Below are positions 21,910 through 34,400 of a stretch of DNA of 64,000 bases, in pieces. The DNA lies in assembly GCA_032690845.1 (NCBI GenBank), contig CM064421.1, forward strand, positions 36,756,963-36,820,962, written 5' to 3'. A program made the position numbers and the translations under genes. The notes under the pieces were generated by a model. That model did not search any database, was not told the origin of the DNA, and saw nothing but the letters and a program-made list of their open reading frames with translations. The DNA is from Eleusine coracana subsp. coracana (lineage: Eukaryota; Streptophyta; Magnoliopsida; Poales; Poaceae). Numbering within the stretch: the first letter of the stretch is position 1; each line of letters starts with the position of its first letter.

Positions 21910-24513
21910 CTGAAATCTTGGCGGCATTTGGGCGGCGTCCAGAATTGTCAACTTACGAATCAGCTTCGGGCGGGCGGTCTCTCTGACAATGGACTGGACG
22001 GTGCATCACGGCATGTATGGCCCTGTTTTAAGCCCATAAAGTGAAGAGGCGTATAACTGTCACGGCCCAGATTTGCCTTTAAAGCCCAAAGCTCAGTGCA
22101 TGCACTGTCCTGCTTGGGTTCTCACCCTTTCGACAGGTTCGCGGCATCAGCATCATCGTCCGAGAGGCGCGAGAGGCTGGCTACAGACCCTTCCTGGTCA
22201 GATGGGGACCGGACAGGCAGTGCGGAGTTCGGCCAGCATTCTCGTACAAATGACGATATGACATGACAGGACTGCCTAGGCGAGAAGAAGACAGAAGCAG
22301 CCGTCGGTCACAGAATGTCACGCTTTCCCGGAACAAAGTTTCCTTTTCACCTTCCGTCGTTTCCCCACCATTGCCTGGGAACTTAGGCACGAACGCCTGC
22401 TTAGCCTTTTCCGTGTCTCTACTCTGAAGAAAGAATAATGCTCCTGTAAATGTACTCCAGCTGGGCCGCCACTCACAGTAACTAAGTGGGATTTGGGCAC
22501 AACTCAATGATGATGCTTCCAGTTGAAGGGCATTTTAATTTGTTAGGTAATTATTAGTGGAAAGATCTCTGATGAGGATCATCCACATGGTGTTGCTTGC
22601 GGATCGAGCCGCCGGAAATGTGCCATCACCTTCTCTCGTTTGTTCTCTTTCACCACTCTCAACATGGAACAGAGAATAAAGCCAGCTCGTCTGGATTCTG
22701 GAACTGCATGCTTCCAGATGCACAGATGCTCCGATATCTGTACTTCCACTGAACCTAGCTAGTATTCTCTTTCGGTGACACTAAACACCTGGGGACGACA
22801 TGGCCATCAGGGCATCAGGCCATGTTTCAGCATAGGAACTCGATGATTGAAATGTGATGGCTTCTTGAGCATGTCACATGGGCAACACACAGAAAATTAA
22901 AGAGAAAGCACTTCCTGATCATGGACATGGTTCTACTTCTACGTAAGTTTATTTCATCTGTGGAAAACCGTCTAGTTGGATGTAGCAGGCCAGAGAATCT
23001 ATAGTACGGTGCATCTCCTATGCCGAAATTGCCGCTTGCACATGCAGGTCTCAAACCCTTGCTCTGCCCGCGCAAATCCAGATTGTAACAATAAAGAATG
23101 CGCACGGCACCGGTCCAACAACATGCAGGCGTGTACGGTTGCATCAACAGGCCTGACCAGCACGGCGGCCATTTAAAATGACAGCAAAATCAAAAGGAGT
23201 AAAATTTTTTTAGCATAGCGTCACGTGCCCCCCCCCCCCCCCCCCCCCCCGATGCCTGATCGTCCACGTGTCTGCGATGAGATTCGTGCGTATCCGTTGC
23301 AACGGCATTTTCACTGCTATTATGGCCGCATGCGGGACAAGTTGATGGCTAATCAAAACAGTGAACTGGTCTAATATGATCCAGCAGCTTTAAATGGGTT
23401 TCGGTGTACGTCACTGACATTATGACTGTATGTTGTGAGCCTTGATTACATGTCTCCATAGGAGGCAACACGAGAAATCAACCTAGACCATTGATTATTA
23501 GAAGGAAGAAATGTATAAAAAGTCCACTAATAGAGAGTAATGGTCTCATAATAATTACGGTGCATGCAGAAACTAATGCTTACCGAAAAAATTAGAAAAT
23601 AGGTGATAAAACACGCATGCAACCATGCATGATTTTTCAAGATGCGATGAAAAAAATCAATTTAAATAATCTAACAAAATCTCTACACACAAACATACAA
23701 TATTATTAGTCGCGTTAATCATACTTACCCTCAAAGTCATTTTACCTATAGATGGTTGAAAATATAATAATAATTCACATGGCCAAGTCAAAACAATAAT
23801 ACATGATCAGAGTAGCCAAATCAATTCAGGCGCACAACAATTTAAAGTGTGCCGGATTGAACCAAAATCTGTCACAATGACAATTATGAATGGCCAACGA
23901 CCATCTATTAGGTGAGAGTAATTATCAAAATTTAGACTGGCAGTGCCTTTAAAACGTGCGTAGGCGCGAAGCCGAAAGCAATGTGTGCACGTGTGCTAGG
24001 ATTTATGGTGGGTTAGATAATTATATACATTCAAAAAATATATATGAATTGACCATATGGGTAGGAAGAAGTAACCTTTCAAATACGATAAACATTTATG
24101 TATTTTATTCTATATTTTATATTTAACCATGAGTGTTATTGAGTTCTTATTAATAGGATAGAAAACATAGCACTTTGTCAATGTGTATAGATGGGATCCT
24201 GTACATATCCTTTCTAATGCGATTAGGCTTCTTGTTTGCATGCAAAATAACTTGACAGCTTACCTTCCTGCCTATGACCGTGTTAATGGCTCTGCCGGTG
24301 GTTCACAACAGCTTGTCAGCTGAGCTGCTCTTGCGTTGATCAATGATCATTCATAATTACGCGTGCATCGTATGGATGCAAGTATAATGGGCCGAGATAG
24401 ATTCAATCAATTCTTGAGTTACTTCGATGAGCGTAAGTATCAATTATGGTCATTGTGATGTCAGAATCATCACACTAACCTAGTATTCTCTTCATACTGT
24501 AAAAGGAAGTCGT
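21910..24513. other. Intergenic region, no gene seen
   Basis: No open frame with a recognisable domain on either strand. It contains a 23-base poly(C) run at 23228-23250 and AT-rich sequence from about 23500 on. The minus frame at 22181-22507 is not supported by any motif. Confidence 0.4.
23228..23250. repeat. Poly(C) tract of 23 bases
   Basis: Uninterrupted C run just after a CACGTG E-box/G-box-like hexamer at 23222-23227. Confidence 0.9.
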
Positions 24514-24516
24514 TTA

Positions 24517-24893
24517 GGCCATTCTCAATCCATGATTTTATTTCATTATTTTTAAGAGTGACATGTTATTTTATAATTTTTAAAATAACAAATAAAACTA
24601 GTTCTCTCATTGCAAATTTTTATTTCACGGTTTCATATGTTAGTGTATCACTTAAATGTTTCATCTAAATAACCAATAAGAGTTGATAAATATATAGAGA
24701 TGAAACTCAAACACTCTCAATGAAGTTTTATTTCAGTTTTAATATTTTGGTAACCGTGTACATGCAGTTTCATCTCCATTAAACTCATTGATCCTCTCTC
24801 CTCATAAAGCTCATGTCATGTCATCCGCTTTGCTTATGTGGTATATCATTTAATAAGGATAAAACTTAAATGAAACTACCACCGAGAATGGCC
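24517..24893. mobile_element. Tourist-like (PIF/Harbinger) MITE
   Basis: Terminal inverted repeats GGCCATTCTC at 24517 and GAGAATGGCC ending 24893, each flanked by TTA (24514-24516 and 24894-24896), the three-base target duplication of PIF/Harbinger elements. AT-rich, non-coding interior of about 377 bp. Confidence 0.8.
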
Positions 24894-24941
24894 TTATGAC
24901 ATGATTTATAATACCAAGTAAGGATTAATAAGACCAATCTC

Positions 24942-25620
24942 AATTGAGCCTTTTATAAACATTAAATACTATACCATACTTCCTCCATACTCAAATTAGA
25001 GGACGTTTTGGACAGGATTTATAAAACCAAAAAGCATTTAATCAAGAGTTTTGAGGGGTATAGTTTCCCTATCTGCCCTTAATAAATATAGTAACTGGTC
25101 CACCTTATTCACATCTGTTTTCGTGCCCGAGTGGCTGCCTGCACTCATGTCTAGACATAAGTTCGCGAGTTTGACCCTTGCGCGATCCCATTTTTTGCTG
25201 CCATTTTGCATGGCACTGTAACAGACGTGGAAACGTGCGTGCACCGAAGTTTTCGGCCTAGCGCGCGAAAATTTCGCCCAGCGTGCCGACGGAGCTGTTC
25301 AGCGTCCGAAAATTTCACCTAGCATGCGAGGGGCTGTTCAACGTCTGACAATTTCGCGTTTTTTCGCCTAGCGCGTGTTTGGCCACGAATTTTTTTTCCG
25401 CCATTTTTTTTTCACTGGCCTGCCTTATTTAAGCGCCTAACCTCAGTTCACTGGTGTATAAGCATTTTTTACTGACATGGCCTTATGTGAGAGGTCTTTT
25501 ATCAGTATGAAAGGATATTGAGACACTTATCTAAAAACCTGTTTTAAAAAAAGTGCAATAAAAGTGTGCCTAAAAACCTGTTTTGAAAAAAGTGCAATAA
25601 AAGGATACATTGAGAGTGAT
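24942..25620. mobile_element. Composite repeat region with tRNA-like boxes and a 39-bp tandem repeat
   Basis: The edges CTCAATTGAGCCTTTTAT (about 24943) and the complement of the right edge CTCTCAATGTATCCTTTTAT look like decayed inverted ends of a MITE. Inside are a Stowaway-like half end (CTTCCTCCATACTCAAATTAGAGG at about 24979), a segment with tRNA A-box-like GCCCGAGTGGC (25126-25136), and a 39-bp tandem repeat (25531-25606, CTAAAAACCTGTTTT...). Probably several nested non-autonomous elements; individual borders are uncertain. Confidence 0.4.
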
Positions 25621-25689
25621 TTATGCAAGTATTTTTCCTTCTATATCCTTATTAAATAGCGTCTTGGGAGATGTGTCATTCAAAAGGTA

Positions 25690-25765
25690 GCAGCTGCCTG
25701 AGTGGTTAATGTTTTTGAGAGAAACGTAAAGGTCGCTGTTTCGATCCCTTGTTGCAGCAATTATT
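25690..25765 (+). repeat. tRNA-like (SINE-head or tRNA relic) sequence
   Basis: TGCCTGAGTGGTTAATG resembles a tRNA A box and GTTTCGATCCC a B box about 45 bases later, like a class II tRNA or a tRNA-derived SINE head. The acceptor stem does not pair convincingly, so it is not called as a functional tRNA. Confidence 0.35.
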
Positions 25766-25769
25766 TTTT

Positions 25770-27640
25770 GTGGTGTTGAGCGGTAGCAATAATTGATCAA
25801 TTTGTTACAGCGCCGTTTAATGGTCTCGGGACCAACGGAGAGCGTGACTAATTCCGTCTTGGAACTGCATGCGAGCGGGCTAAACGAAGCAACGCACAAG
25901 GATAATTTCATCTCAAATTATTGTTTTAACTCAGAACGACTTGTTTTATAAAACTGTGGCAGCACCTCGAACGATTTGTAATTGCAGTATGGAAGAAGTA
26001 CGTTGCATGTTATATGGTCTTGGATCAGTGCGAACTTTAAAATGCACGCTTCGGTGTTTTGCAGGGTGGACACGGGTCTTTGTAGGCACAGAAGTATTTT
26101 CCAAAATCAAAACAGCTGGTCATTGGTCAAAACTGAAGCTCATGGTTACCAAAGTTGGGTAAAAAAACGTGGAAACTCTTCGTCGCGGTTCGACTCCCAC
26201 CTACGTCACGATGGGTTATACGTGGGCGTTGAAACTGCAAGCGCCGGCATGACACAGGTCTCAGCATCATACAGTCAAGAACAACAAAGCCGAATTGTAC
26301 TTTACCTCTTGGCAGCGCCAGCGGTTTTTCGAGCTGATCCTAGGAAATCAAAGAGACGGCAGAATAGTTTACAGATCTCTCTGCCTCTGCCTGCGATGTT
26401 CTGCTCATCTGCTTAATTAATTAATATTTGCGTGGTTCTGTATCGTATGGCTTGCAGTAGTAGCACCCTTTATGAAGTTTCATTCACCCCCACAGTCTCA
26501 TCAGGCTATCAGTTGAGAATAAACTGCAGCTATCAAAATCATATCGCTCTGCCATTTCTTTTTCGTTCTTTGTATTTCCTCCGTTACATGTAGCGCATTT
26601 GGGCGCACTCGTGAACATGTCACGTCACTGGAGAATCACTAGTGCAACAATACTACGGAATCATCCCTCCCGGAACGATTGTTCCCTGTCTTCCACCGGT
26701 TTTATTTAAGCAAAGTGACACGTCAGATACACGTTGGAAGGCGGCGGCCGCTGTCCCCGCCACGCCACTCGCTTTGTCCTTTCGTGCGTCGCTCTGCCGC
26801 TTTCCCTCTCACTACCGCGTGGGCCATGGGAGATCAGGCAGGCCCACCACCAAGGTCCTGCTGGTGGACCAGGCCTTCCTCGGGTGGCGGGAGCGCTGCC
26901 ACACGTTTGCCACCATGCAGCCGCACACGTGTGCCCCCGCCTGACCCATCCTCGGCCCGTCTCGTGTTGTGTCTGGCACGTGTTAGGTATTTTTGTTCCA
27001 TGCTGCACTAGCTTTGGTCGTAGCTCCCGTATGGCCAGGCGATGTTGTTGATCTTAGCTCAGTAATCAACATCACGCAAAAATTGAACACTGGCGATGGA
27101 ATATACTACATGCGCCATCTGAGAGATTATTGGAATATACTAGTACCGTTCCGTTGGAAAATACTGAGAGGTTCTGTTTATTGTCTCAATACATCGGGCA
27201 CACGTCACGGTCTTTTTCCAGGCATGCAGTAGCGCCACTTGTCAAGCAGGCCCCGGTCATGTTTTTGTCAAAGTTGGTGCTGTTAGGAGTCAGAGTACGT
27301 GACAGTAACACGCGACCTTTCGAAAAGGAAACGGTGACCACTAATTAACAATCCTGTGAAGGAACAGGAAAGAGAGAGAGATGTGAGGTTCTGCTGCATG
27401 CACGGGGGCCACTTTTAATTAATTATGGAGTTTTTTCATCCCCCATACCCATCTGCTGAACATTGACACCAAAAATGTTTGCCAAAGCCGCCTCTAGCTG
27501 ACCTGCCCTGCCCTTGCAGAGCACACATGACACGTGTACCGCCACACATGTTCCTTTGCTCATGTGCTCCATTCCGTGGCCACTCTGCACAAGTGCGCAG
27601 CTTCACTTCCCCGCTCTAAAAACATTCCACCATCTAATAT
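25770..27640. other. Intergenic region, no gene supported
   Basis: Open frames around 26640-27050 exist in three frames and on both strands in a GC-rich stretch, without domain. A B-box-like GGTTCGACTCC at 26188-26198 lacks a T-stem partner, so no tRNA is called. Confidence 0.4.
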
Positions 27641-27642
27641 AC

Positions 27643-27855
27643 TACTCCCTCCGTTTAACATTATAGATATTCTAATATTTTTAAGTTTTTTTAAATTATA
27701 ATACACTCTCACTTTTTAATACATATTTCTCTTTTTTTAATATACCTCTATTTTTATCTTTTTTTTTCTCGTTTTATATGCATATATTTATTTCATCTCT
27801 CCTTAATTTCTGAGTCCAAAGTCAAAACGTTATATAATATTAAACAGAAGGAATA
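27643..27855. mobile_element. Stowaway-like MITE (about 210 bp)
   Basis: The left end TACTCCCTCCGTTTAACATTATA is an inverted match to the right end, whose complement reads TATTCCTTCTGTTTAATATTATATAACG. The interior is AT-rich (T-runs) and non-coding. Confidence 0.75.
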
Positions 27856-27859
27856 ACAA

Positions 27860-28959
27860 ATTATGGTGTACTTTAGTCATGCATCAGCGGAAAGCGCAGC
27901 ATGATGCGTCTCCTAGCTGGTGTCGCCGCTCATCCGTCGTCCATTCGCCCCACCTATTCCCAGTCTGATACGGTTTCAGCATGCATGCTCATTGCTCGCG
28001 TATCACGTTGCGATGCTCTGCTTCACCGGTGGAAAGCACGACGGACGGAGCACGCCCGTTTGCTTGCTGGTATTGAATTGCCTGGTGGTAGCTTTTTATC
28101 GGCACCGACCGTGTAATGCCTTTGCCAAGAAGGAAACAAAAGACACCCGCTTTCGACACTGCCCTGAGTCACGCACTTTCCGTGTGGTCTTTCTCAAAAT
28201 TAAAGGTCTTAATCCGGCTTTGCTTGGCCAGGGAAGGAACGTATGCACCAACTCTGTTTATCACACAAAAAAGGGCTTAAATATTACTGCTGCGTGAGAC
28301 ACCAGTGCATGTAACGTACTGCACACGATTTTGGAGTTTTCCCTGATCCGGCTAGCCGCGTGCACGGCGCATGAGGCCTACAACAATTCGTTTTCTGTCT
28401 CGGTGACACACGTCATGGCCTACAGTATCATTCTTTTAGTCTGAACGCCGGTCATCACGTGCCGTGCATGCACGGGGCATAAATTTCACATAGGCCGTAG
28501 GCGTTCGTATGTTATGTTTAGGTAGCGTTCCAGCTGCACGTCTCGATTAAGCCCGCCATTACCGGAGGCCATCGAGGTCGGAGAGTGGATTGGTCGGGTT
28601 GGGCGGAGAGTGGCGACGATGGAAATGAAAGGGGACGGACGGACGTTTGGCAGCGGCGGGGCGGTGCTCCGATCCAATCCACGGTGGTCGGGTGTCACGC
28701 ACCGATCGACGGTGGCCGGAGATCGAGATGGATGGGATCAGTGAGTGCCTCCATTCGATTCGTCAGTTGCAGAGTTGCGTGCCAGAGCATAGATGCACCG
28801 TCGACGGGTGCTATTCGATTAGCGCCATCCAGTTTGGTGCCTCATTTTGGCTGCTCTGCTCGTCCTCCTTTATTTGGTCCAAGTCCAACCAAAGGTTCAA
28901 TCATCGTTGTATACGCCCGATTATGGTGGGGTGTGTATGTGTGTGTGTACGGTGGCGCT

Positions 28960-28990
<31 letters not shown>

Positions 28991-30300
28991 AACATTCTTT
29001 TGGCCATTTTCCAATTACGGCAGGGATCATGCGTTACGTAACCAAGCGCACCCTAGGCACACTATATATGCAACCTTATCTCACCGGATGGATCGAGTTA
29101 TCACGGGATTAATTAATTATCGTGGTGTCATGTCATGCTGCGCTTCGATCAATCTCGAGACGCGAGAGGCCCGACAATGGCGTTTCCGTCATCCTCCATG
29201 CACCGCTCATCAACCATTTCGTCGACAATGCAATTCCGTGCCGTCCTACGAAGCAGCACCAGTAAAATGTGTGTACCCTGCCTGCCGTTTCACTTTATCA
29301 AACAACGGAGGAATGTGAGTACGGAGTACAATATATTTGTTGAGAAAAGAGATTAAAGCTGAAAACTACACATGCTTTTCAATCTTTGCTGATTGCATGG
29401 GTCAACCAGGCCCAGTAGCAGATGTGCCTCATGCCATCCAGTTGTACAGCAACTGTGGCGGATCCACGTCGGAAAGTGTACGTGCCCATACCGACCGCTA
29501 ACAACAGTACTTACAATAAGGCCGAGTACAAGGTTGGCCATCCACTTGTTCGCTGATTCGCCATCCAAATTAAGTGTCCGTGATTTCGTAATAAGTTAGC
29601 CAGCTAGATCAAGATCTAGAGGCGTATTAATTGAGCTGGGGAACGCAACTTTTTGTAGTGGAGAGGATTCTGGTCAGCTCAAGAGTCGAGACATTCCCCG
29701 GAGAAGAGAATAAACCTCGCATACATGCCATGCAGCGCCGACTCCGGCCGGTGGGTCGGTCGGGTCGGGGTGCGAGCAGAGGAGGACCCCTGCCTGCCTC
29801 TGCCGCCCGTGCACGAGATATTCCACGATATGAACCGGGTCGGGTAGCCATATAATATTGCAACCCCACTCTCACTCTCGTGCCGCCGCCACGCCCATGT
29901 GCCACGTTGTGTATACTATACTCAGCTTTGCTTGTGGGCATCTTTCCACTATCTGTTTTTGTAGGTGACCGAAGATTTTTCACATGCATGCGACTGCGTC
30001 TGTCGCTGTTCAGTTACGATGAATGTTGATAGATAACCCCCACGTCCTGTTGCGCATCACTGCCATGCCGTGCGGACAAGGCGGTGACAAAAGTTAGGTG
30101 CGCAGCGTCCCGGTTTGGGGTCTTTGCGTTTGTGGAAAACGCCGTGATTATTGTGAGCCAACCAAGCGGATATGTATGATCGTGAAGTCTGAACTGGATA
30201 ACACCCGCTGCTGTTCCCTTCCCTCCCGCGTACGAAGTGCATCTCCTCCTTTCTGGAAATCCGTCATGTGAATTGCGAACGCGTGACTTTAGATCGGTTT
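27860..30300. other. Intergenic region upstream of the ABC transporter, no gene supported
   Basis: Overlapping open frames at 28585-29318 on the plus strand and 28486-28698 on the minus strand carry no domain; one is interrupted by a proline run that merely translates the poly(C) tract. No tRNA or other RNA gene recognised. Confidence 0.4.
28963..28990. repeat. Poly(C) tract of 28 bases
   Basis: Uninterrupted C run preceded by a (TG)n-like stretch at 28930-28948. Longest homopolymer in the window. Confidence 0.9.
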
Positions 30301-30303
30301 ACT

Positions 30304-30480
30304 TACTCCATTTCAAAATTATTGTCATTATTAATTTTTTTTGTTATCTTTGATCATTTATCTTATTTAAAATTTTTAAAAATTATCATATATATTTTTT
30401 ATAATTAATTTTATTATTAGATAAAGTTAAAATATAATTAATAAAAAAAATCAATAATAATAATAATTTTGAAATGCGAA
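30304..30480. mobile_element. MITE, Stowaway-like, AT-rich
   Basis: The left end TACTCCATTTCAAAATTATTGTCATTATTAA is an inverted match to the right end (complement CATTTCAAAATTATTATTATTATTGATT). About 175 bp, sits roughly 160 bp upstream of the transporter TATA box. Confidence 0.65.
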
Positions 30481-30639
30481 GGCGAATCCGATATTCTCTC
30501 GCCTATGGTCGGCGATCCTGCAAAATGTTCTAAATATTTTTCAGAAAAGAAAAAAAAAAGCTAAATAAAAGCGCCATGCAGGGTGATGCGGCCGCAACCA
30601 TATGAAGGAGAAAAACCCACTACGAACTCTCCTCCTCTT

Positions 30640-30645
30640 TATAAA
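30640..30645 (+). promoter_or_regulatory. Probable TATA box of the ABCC transporter gene
   Basis: TATAAA in the context CTCTTTATAAACC, about 580 bases before the start codon at 31221. It would give a long GC- and CT-rich 5' leader of roughly 550 bases, which contains upstream ATGs. Confidence 0.5.
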
Positions 30646-31072
30646 CCATCATTAGCCACGATCTGTTAATTGGTCATTGCAATCGAAAATCTCAAATGTA
30701 AAAAGCACCAGTCCCCCTAACCCCCCTCCTACCTCTGTGTCTCTCTCACAAGAAGTACTCGTCTCTCACCCCTCCCCCCGCCTCCGCCCCGTCGTCTCCC
30801 ATCAATCACAGCACCGCCCACGCCAGACGCCACCGATCCCAAATCCTCCGCACGCTACCTACCGCCCCCACGGCCACGGAGCAGAGGGAGTTGGTGAGGG
30901 GGATCACAGCGGAGGAAGAAGACGTGACACTACCATTACCGCATCTGCATTAGCGCAAATCGGAGGAGAGCATCGACCTCTCTGTCTCTCTCTCTCTCTT
31001 CCTCGAAGGAGGCGGAGCCTGACAGGGTAGAGAGGACTAGCCCCCAAACGCCTGGTTTGTTGCCATCCGCCG

Positions 31073-31081
31073 ATGCCGTAA
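31073..31081 (+). promoter_or_regulatory. Minimal upstream ORF (ATG-CCG-TAA) in the transporter leader
   Basis: A two-codon upstream ORF, ATG CCG TAA, lies about 140 bases before the main start. It is followed by a second upstream ATG at 31165 whose frame overlaps the main start. Confidence 0.45.
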
Positions 31082-31164
31082 CCCGCCGCCCAAACCTCTG
31101 CGTCGCGGCCGCCCCCCTTCCTGCCGTGGCGAGGCCGGGCCGCGCTGTGCGCCTCCCGACACCA

Positions 31165-31455
31165 ATGCCTTTTAAACCCCTCCTCACCGCTCCGCTCCTC
31201 CTGATCCCCACCGCCTGCCAATGCCGCCCTCCTTCCCCTCCCTCCCGCTTCCGGAGGCCGTCGCAGCCGCAGCCCACGCCTCGCTGCTCGCGCTCGCTGC
31301 GCTCCTCCTCATCCTCCGCGCCGCCCGCGCGCTCGCCTCCCGCTGCGCCTCATGCCTCAAGGCGCCCCGGCGCCGCGGGGGCCCCGCCGTCGTCGCCGCC
31401 GCAGATGGGAGGTCCCTCGGCGCGGGCGCCGGTACCTGGTACAGGGCCGCCCTAG
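31165..31455 (+). promoter_or_regulatory. Overlapping upstream ORF across the transporter start codon
   Basis: An ATG at 31165 opens a frame that runs to a stop at 31455, out of frame with and overlapping the main coding start at 31221. If the transcript begins near 30670, scanning ribosomes would meet it first. Function is inferred only from position. Confidence 0.4.
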
Positions 31456-34400
31456 CTTGCTGCGCCTACAACCTGCTCGCGCAGGTCGCCGCGCTGAGCT
31501 ACGAGGTGGCCGTCGCCGGGTCGCGTGTCGCTACCGCTGCGCTGCTGCTACCGACGGTGCAGGCGGTGGCCTGGGCCGCGCTGCTGGCGCTCGCGCTGCA
31601 GGCCCGCGCCCTCGCCTGGGTCACGTTCCCCGTGCTCGTGCGGCTCTGGTGGGCCGTCTCCTTCGCGCTCTGCGTTGGCATCGCCTACGATGATTCCAGG
31701 CGGCTCATGGACGACGACGCCGTAGATTACGCACATATGGTTGCCAACTTTGCGTCGATCCCCGCCCTTGGATTCCTCTGCTTGGTTGCTGTCAGGGGTT
31801 CCACCGGTTTAGAATTCGAGTTTACTGACGCCGACGGAGTGCATGAGCCGCTTCTGCTTGGTAGGCAGCGCAGAGAGGAAGAGGAGGAGCCCGGGTGCTT
31901 GAGGGTCACTCCTTACAGTGATGCAGGTATCATCAGCCTCGCAACGTTGTCATGGCTCAGTCCGTTGCTCTCTATCGGTGCGCAACGGCCACTTGAGCTG
32001 TCTGATATCCCCTTGCTGGCGAAGAAGGACCGTGCAAAATCCTGCTACAAGGCGATGAGCTCTCATTACGAGCGCCAGCAGATGGAACATCCCTGCAGGG
32101 AGCCATCACTGGCGTGGGCAATTTTGAAGTCATTCTGGCGAGAGGCTGTGATCAATGGCACTTATGCTGCTGTGAATACTGTTGTCTCGTATGTTGGCCC
32201 TTACCTGATCAGCTACTTTGTGGACTACCTCAGTGGCAAAGTTATCTTCCCCCATGAAGGTTACATCCTTGCCTCTGTATTTTTTGTGGCAAAGTTGCTT
32301 GAAACTATTACTGCTCGACAGTGGTACTTGGGTGTGGATGTCATGGGGATCCATGTCAAGTCTGGCCTGACTGCCATGGTGTATAGGAAGGGCCTCCGGC
32401 TGTCGAATGCCTCACGGCAGAGCCACACAAGTGGTGAGATAGTGAATTACATGGCAGTCGATGTGCAGCGTGTGGGAGATTATGCGTGGTACTTTCATGA
32501 CATCTGGATGCTTCCACTGCAGATCATCCTCGCGCTCGCCATCCTGTACAAGAACGTCGGGATCGCCATGGTTTCGACATTGATAGCTACTGCACTATCA
32601 ATTGCCGCCTCTGTTCCTGTGGCGAAGCTGCAGGAGCACTACCAAGATAAGCTGATGGCAACAAAGGATGAGCGCATGCGCAAGACTGCAGAATGCTTGA
32701 AGAATATGAGAATTCTAAAGCTGCAGGCATGGGAGGATCGGTACCGGCTGCAGTTGGAAGAGATGAGGAATGTAGAATGTAAGTGGCTTCGGTGGGCTCT
32801 GTACTCACAGGCTGCTGTTACATTTGTTTTCTGGAGTTCGCCGATCTTTGTTGCGGTCATAACTTTCGGAACTTGCATAGTGCTCGGTGGCCAGCTCACT
32901 GCAGGAGGTGTTCTTTCTGCTTTAGCAACATTTAGGATCCTTCAAGAACCTCTAAGGAACTTCCCGGATCTCATTTCCATGATGGCTCAGACGAGGGTAT
33001 CTTTGGACCGTCTGTCTCATTTCTTGAAGCAAGAAGAATTGCCAGATGATGCAACAATAACTGTCCCACAGTGTAGTACAGACAAAGCAATCGATATCAA
33101 GGACGGCACGTTCTCATGGAACCCGGACTCTCCAATCCCTACGTTGTCTGGCATACACCTTAGTGTGGTAAGAGGTATGCGGGTAGCAGTCTGCGGTGTC
33201 ATTGGTTCTGGAAAATCAAGTTTATTGTCATCTATACTTGGAGAGATACCCAAATTATGTGGTCAGGTAGTTAACCATAGACAAAATAGTTGATGTTAAC
33301 TCATCGGATAACAGTTCTGTTACATTTTCCTTTTTGACTCCTCCTTTTCAGGTCAGAATAAGTGGCACAGCAGCATATGTCTCTCAGACTGCCTGGATAC
33401 AATCTGGAAACATCGAGGAGAACATTCTTTTTGGCAGTCCAATGGATAAGCAACGATATAAGAGAGTTATCGAGGCTTGCTCTCTGAAGAAAGATCTTAA
33501 GTTGCTTCAGTATGGAGACCAAACCGTCATTGGTGATAGAGGCATTAACTTAAGTGGAGGTCAGAAACAAAGAGTTCAGCTTGCGAGGGCACTATATCAA
33601 GATGCTGACATCTATGTGCTTGATGATCCCTTCAGCGCGGTTGATGCTCATACTGGGAGCGAATTATTTAAGGTTGGTATGGCTGTTGCCTTATTCTATC
33701 TATTTCTGGAGCCGTTTCTGTTGTGTAACTCATGTGCTTCTCTGTTGCAGGAGTACATATTGACTGCTTTAGCTAGCAAAACAGTAATTTATGTAACCCA
33801 TCAAGTCGAATTTCTGCCAGCTGCCGACCTGATACTTGTAAGTGGTGACCATATTCTCATATCCATATGCATATTATGGTATGGGTATGCTATGCCTGAG
33901 TCTTTTACTGCAATATTCTGTTTATCCATCTCTTTCCTTTTAAATTCTAATCATGTATGTCACCTCGATGTACAAGTTACTCATCTTTAGTTAGTTTTCA
34001 TGAGACTGCAAATGGTCTAATGTGTCCTTCATTGATCTCTCCTATGCTTAACGTCCTGTATTGGTTCTTCCCTTTGTTTTTGTCATGGTGCAGGTTCTTA
34101 AGGATGGCCATATCACCCAAGCTGGACAGTATGATGATCTTCTGCAAGCTGGAACTGATTTCAATGCTTTGGTTTCTGCTCATAAGGAAGCTATTGAGAC
34201 CATGGACATCTTCGAAGATTCTGATGTTGATACAACTTCTTCTATTCCTAACAGAAGGTTGACACCAAGTATTAGCAACATCGATAACCTGAAAAACAAG
34301 GTGTGTGAAAATGGTCAACCATCTAATACACGGGGAATAAAGGAAAAGAAGAAGAAGGAAGATCGAAAGAAGAAGCGTACTGTTCAAGAGGAGGAAAGGG

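Noticed and set aside
26160..26215. Possible tRNA with B box GGTTCGACTCC
   Set aside because: T-stem and acceptor do not pair and no A box is at the right distance.
31057..31164. In-frame upstream extension of the overlapping uORF
   Set aside because: No ATG before 31165 in that frame.
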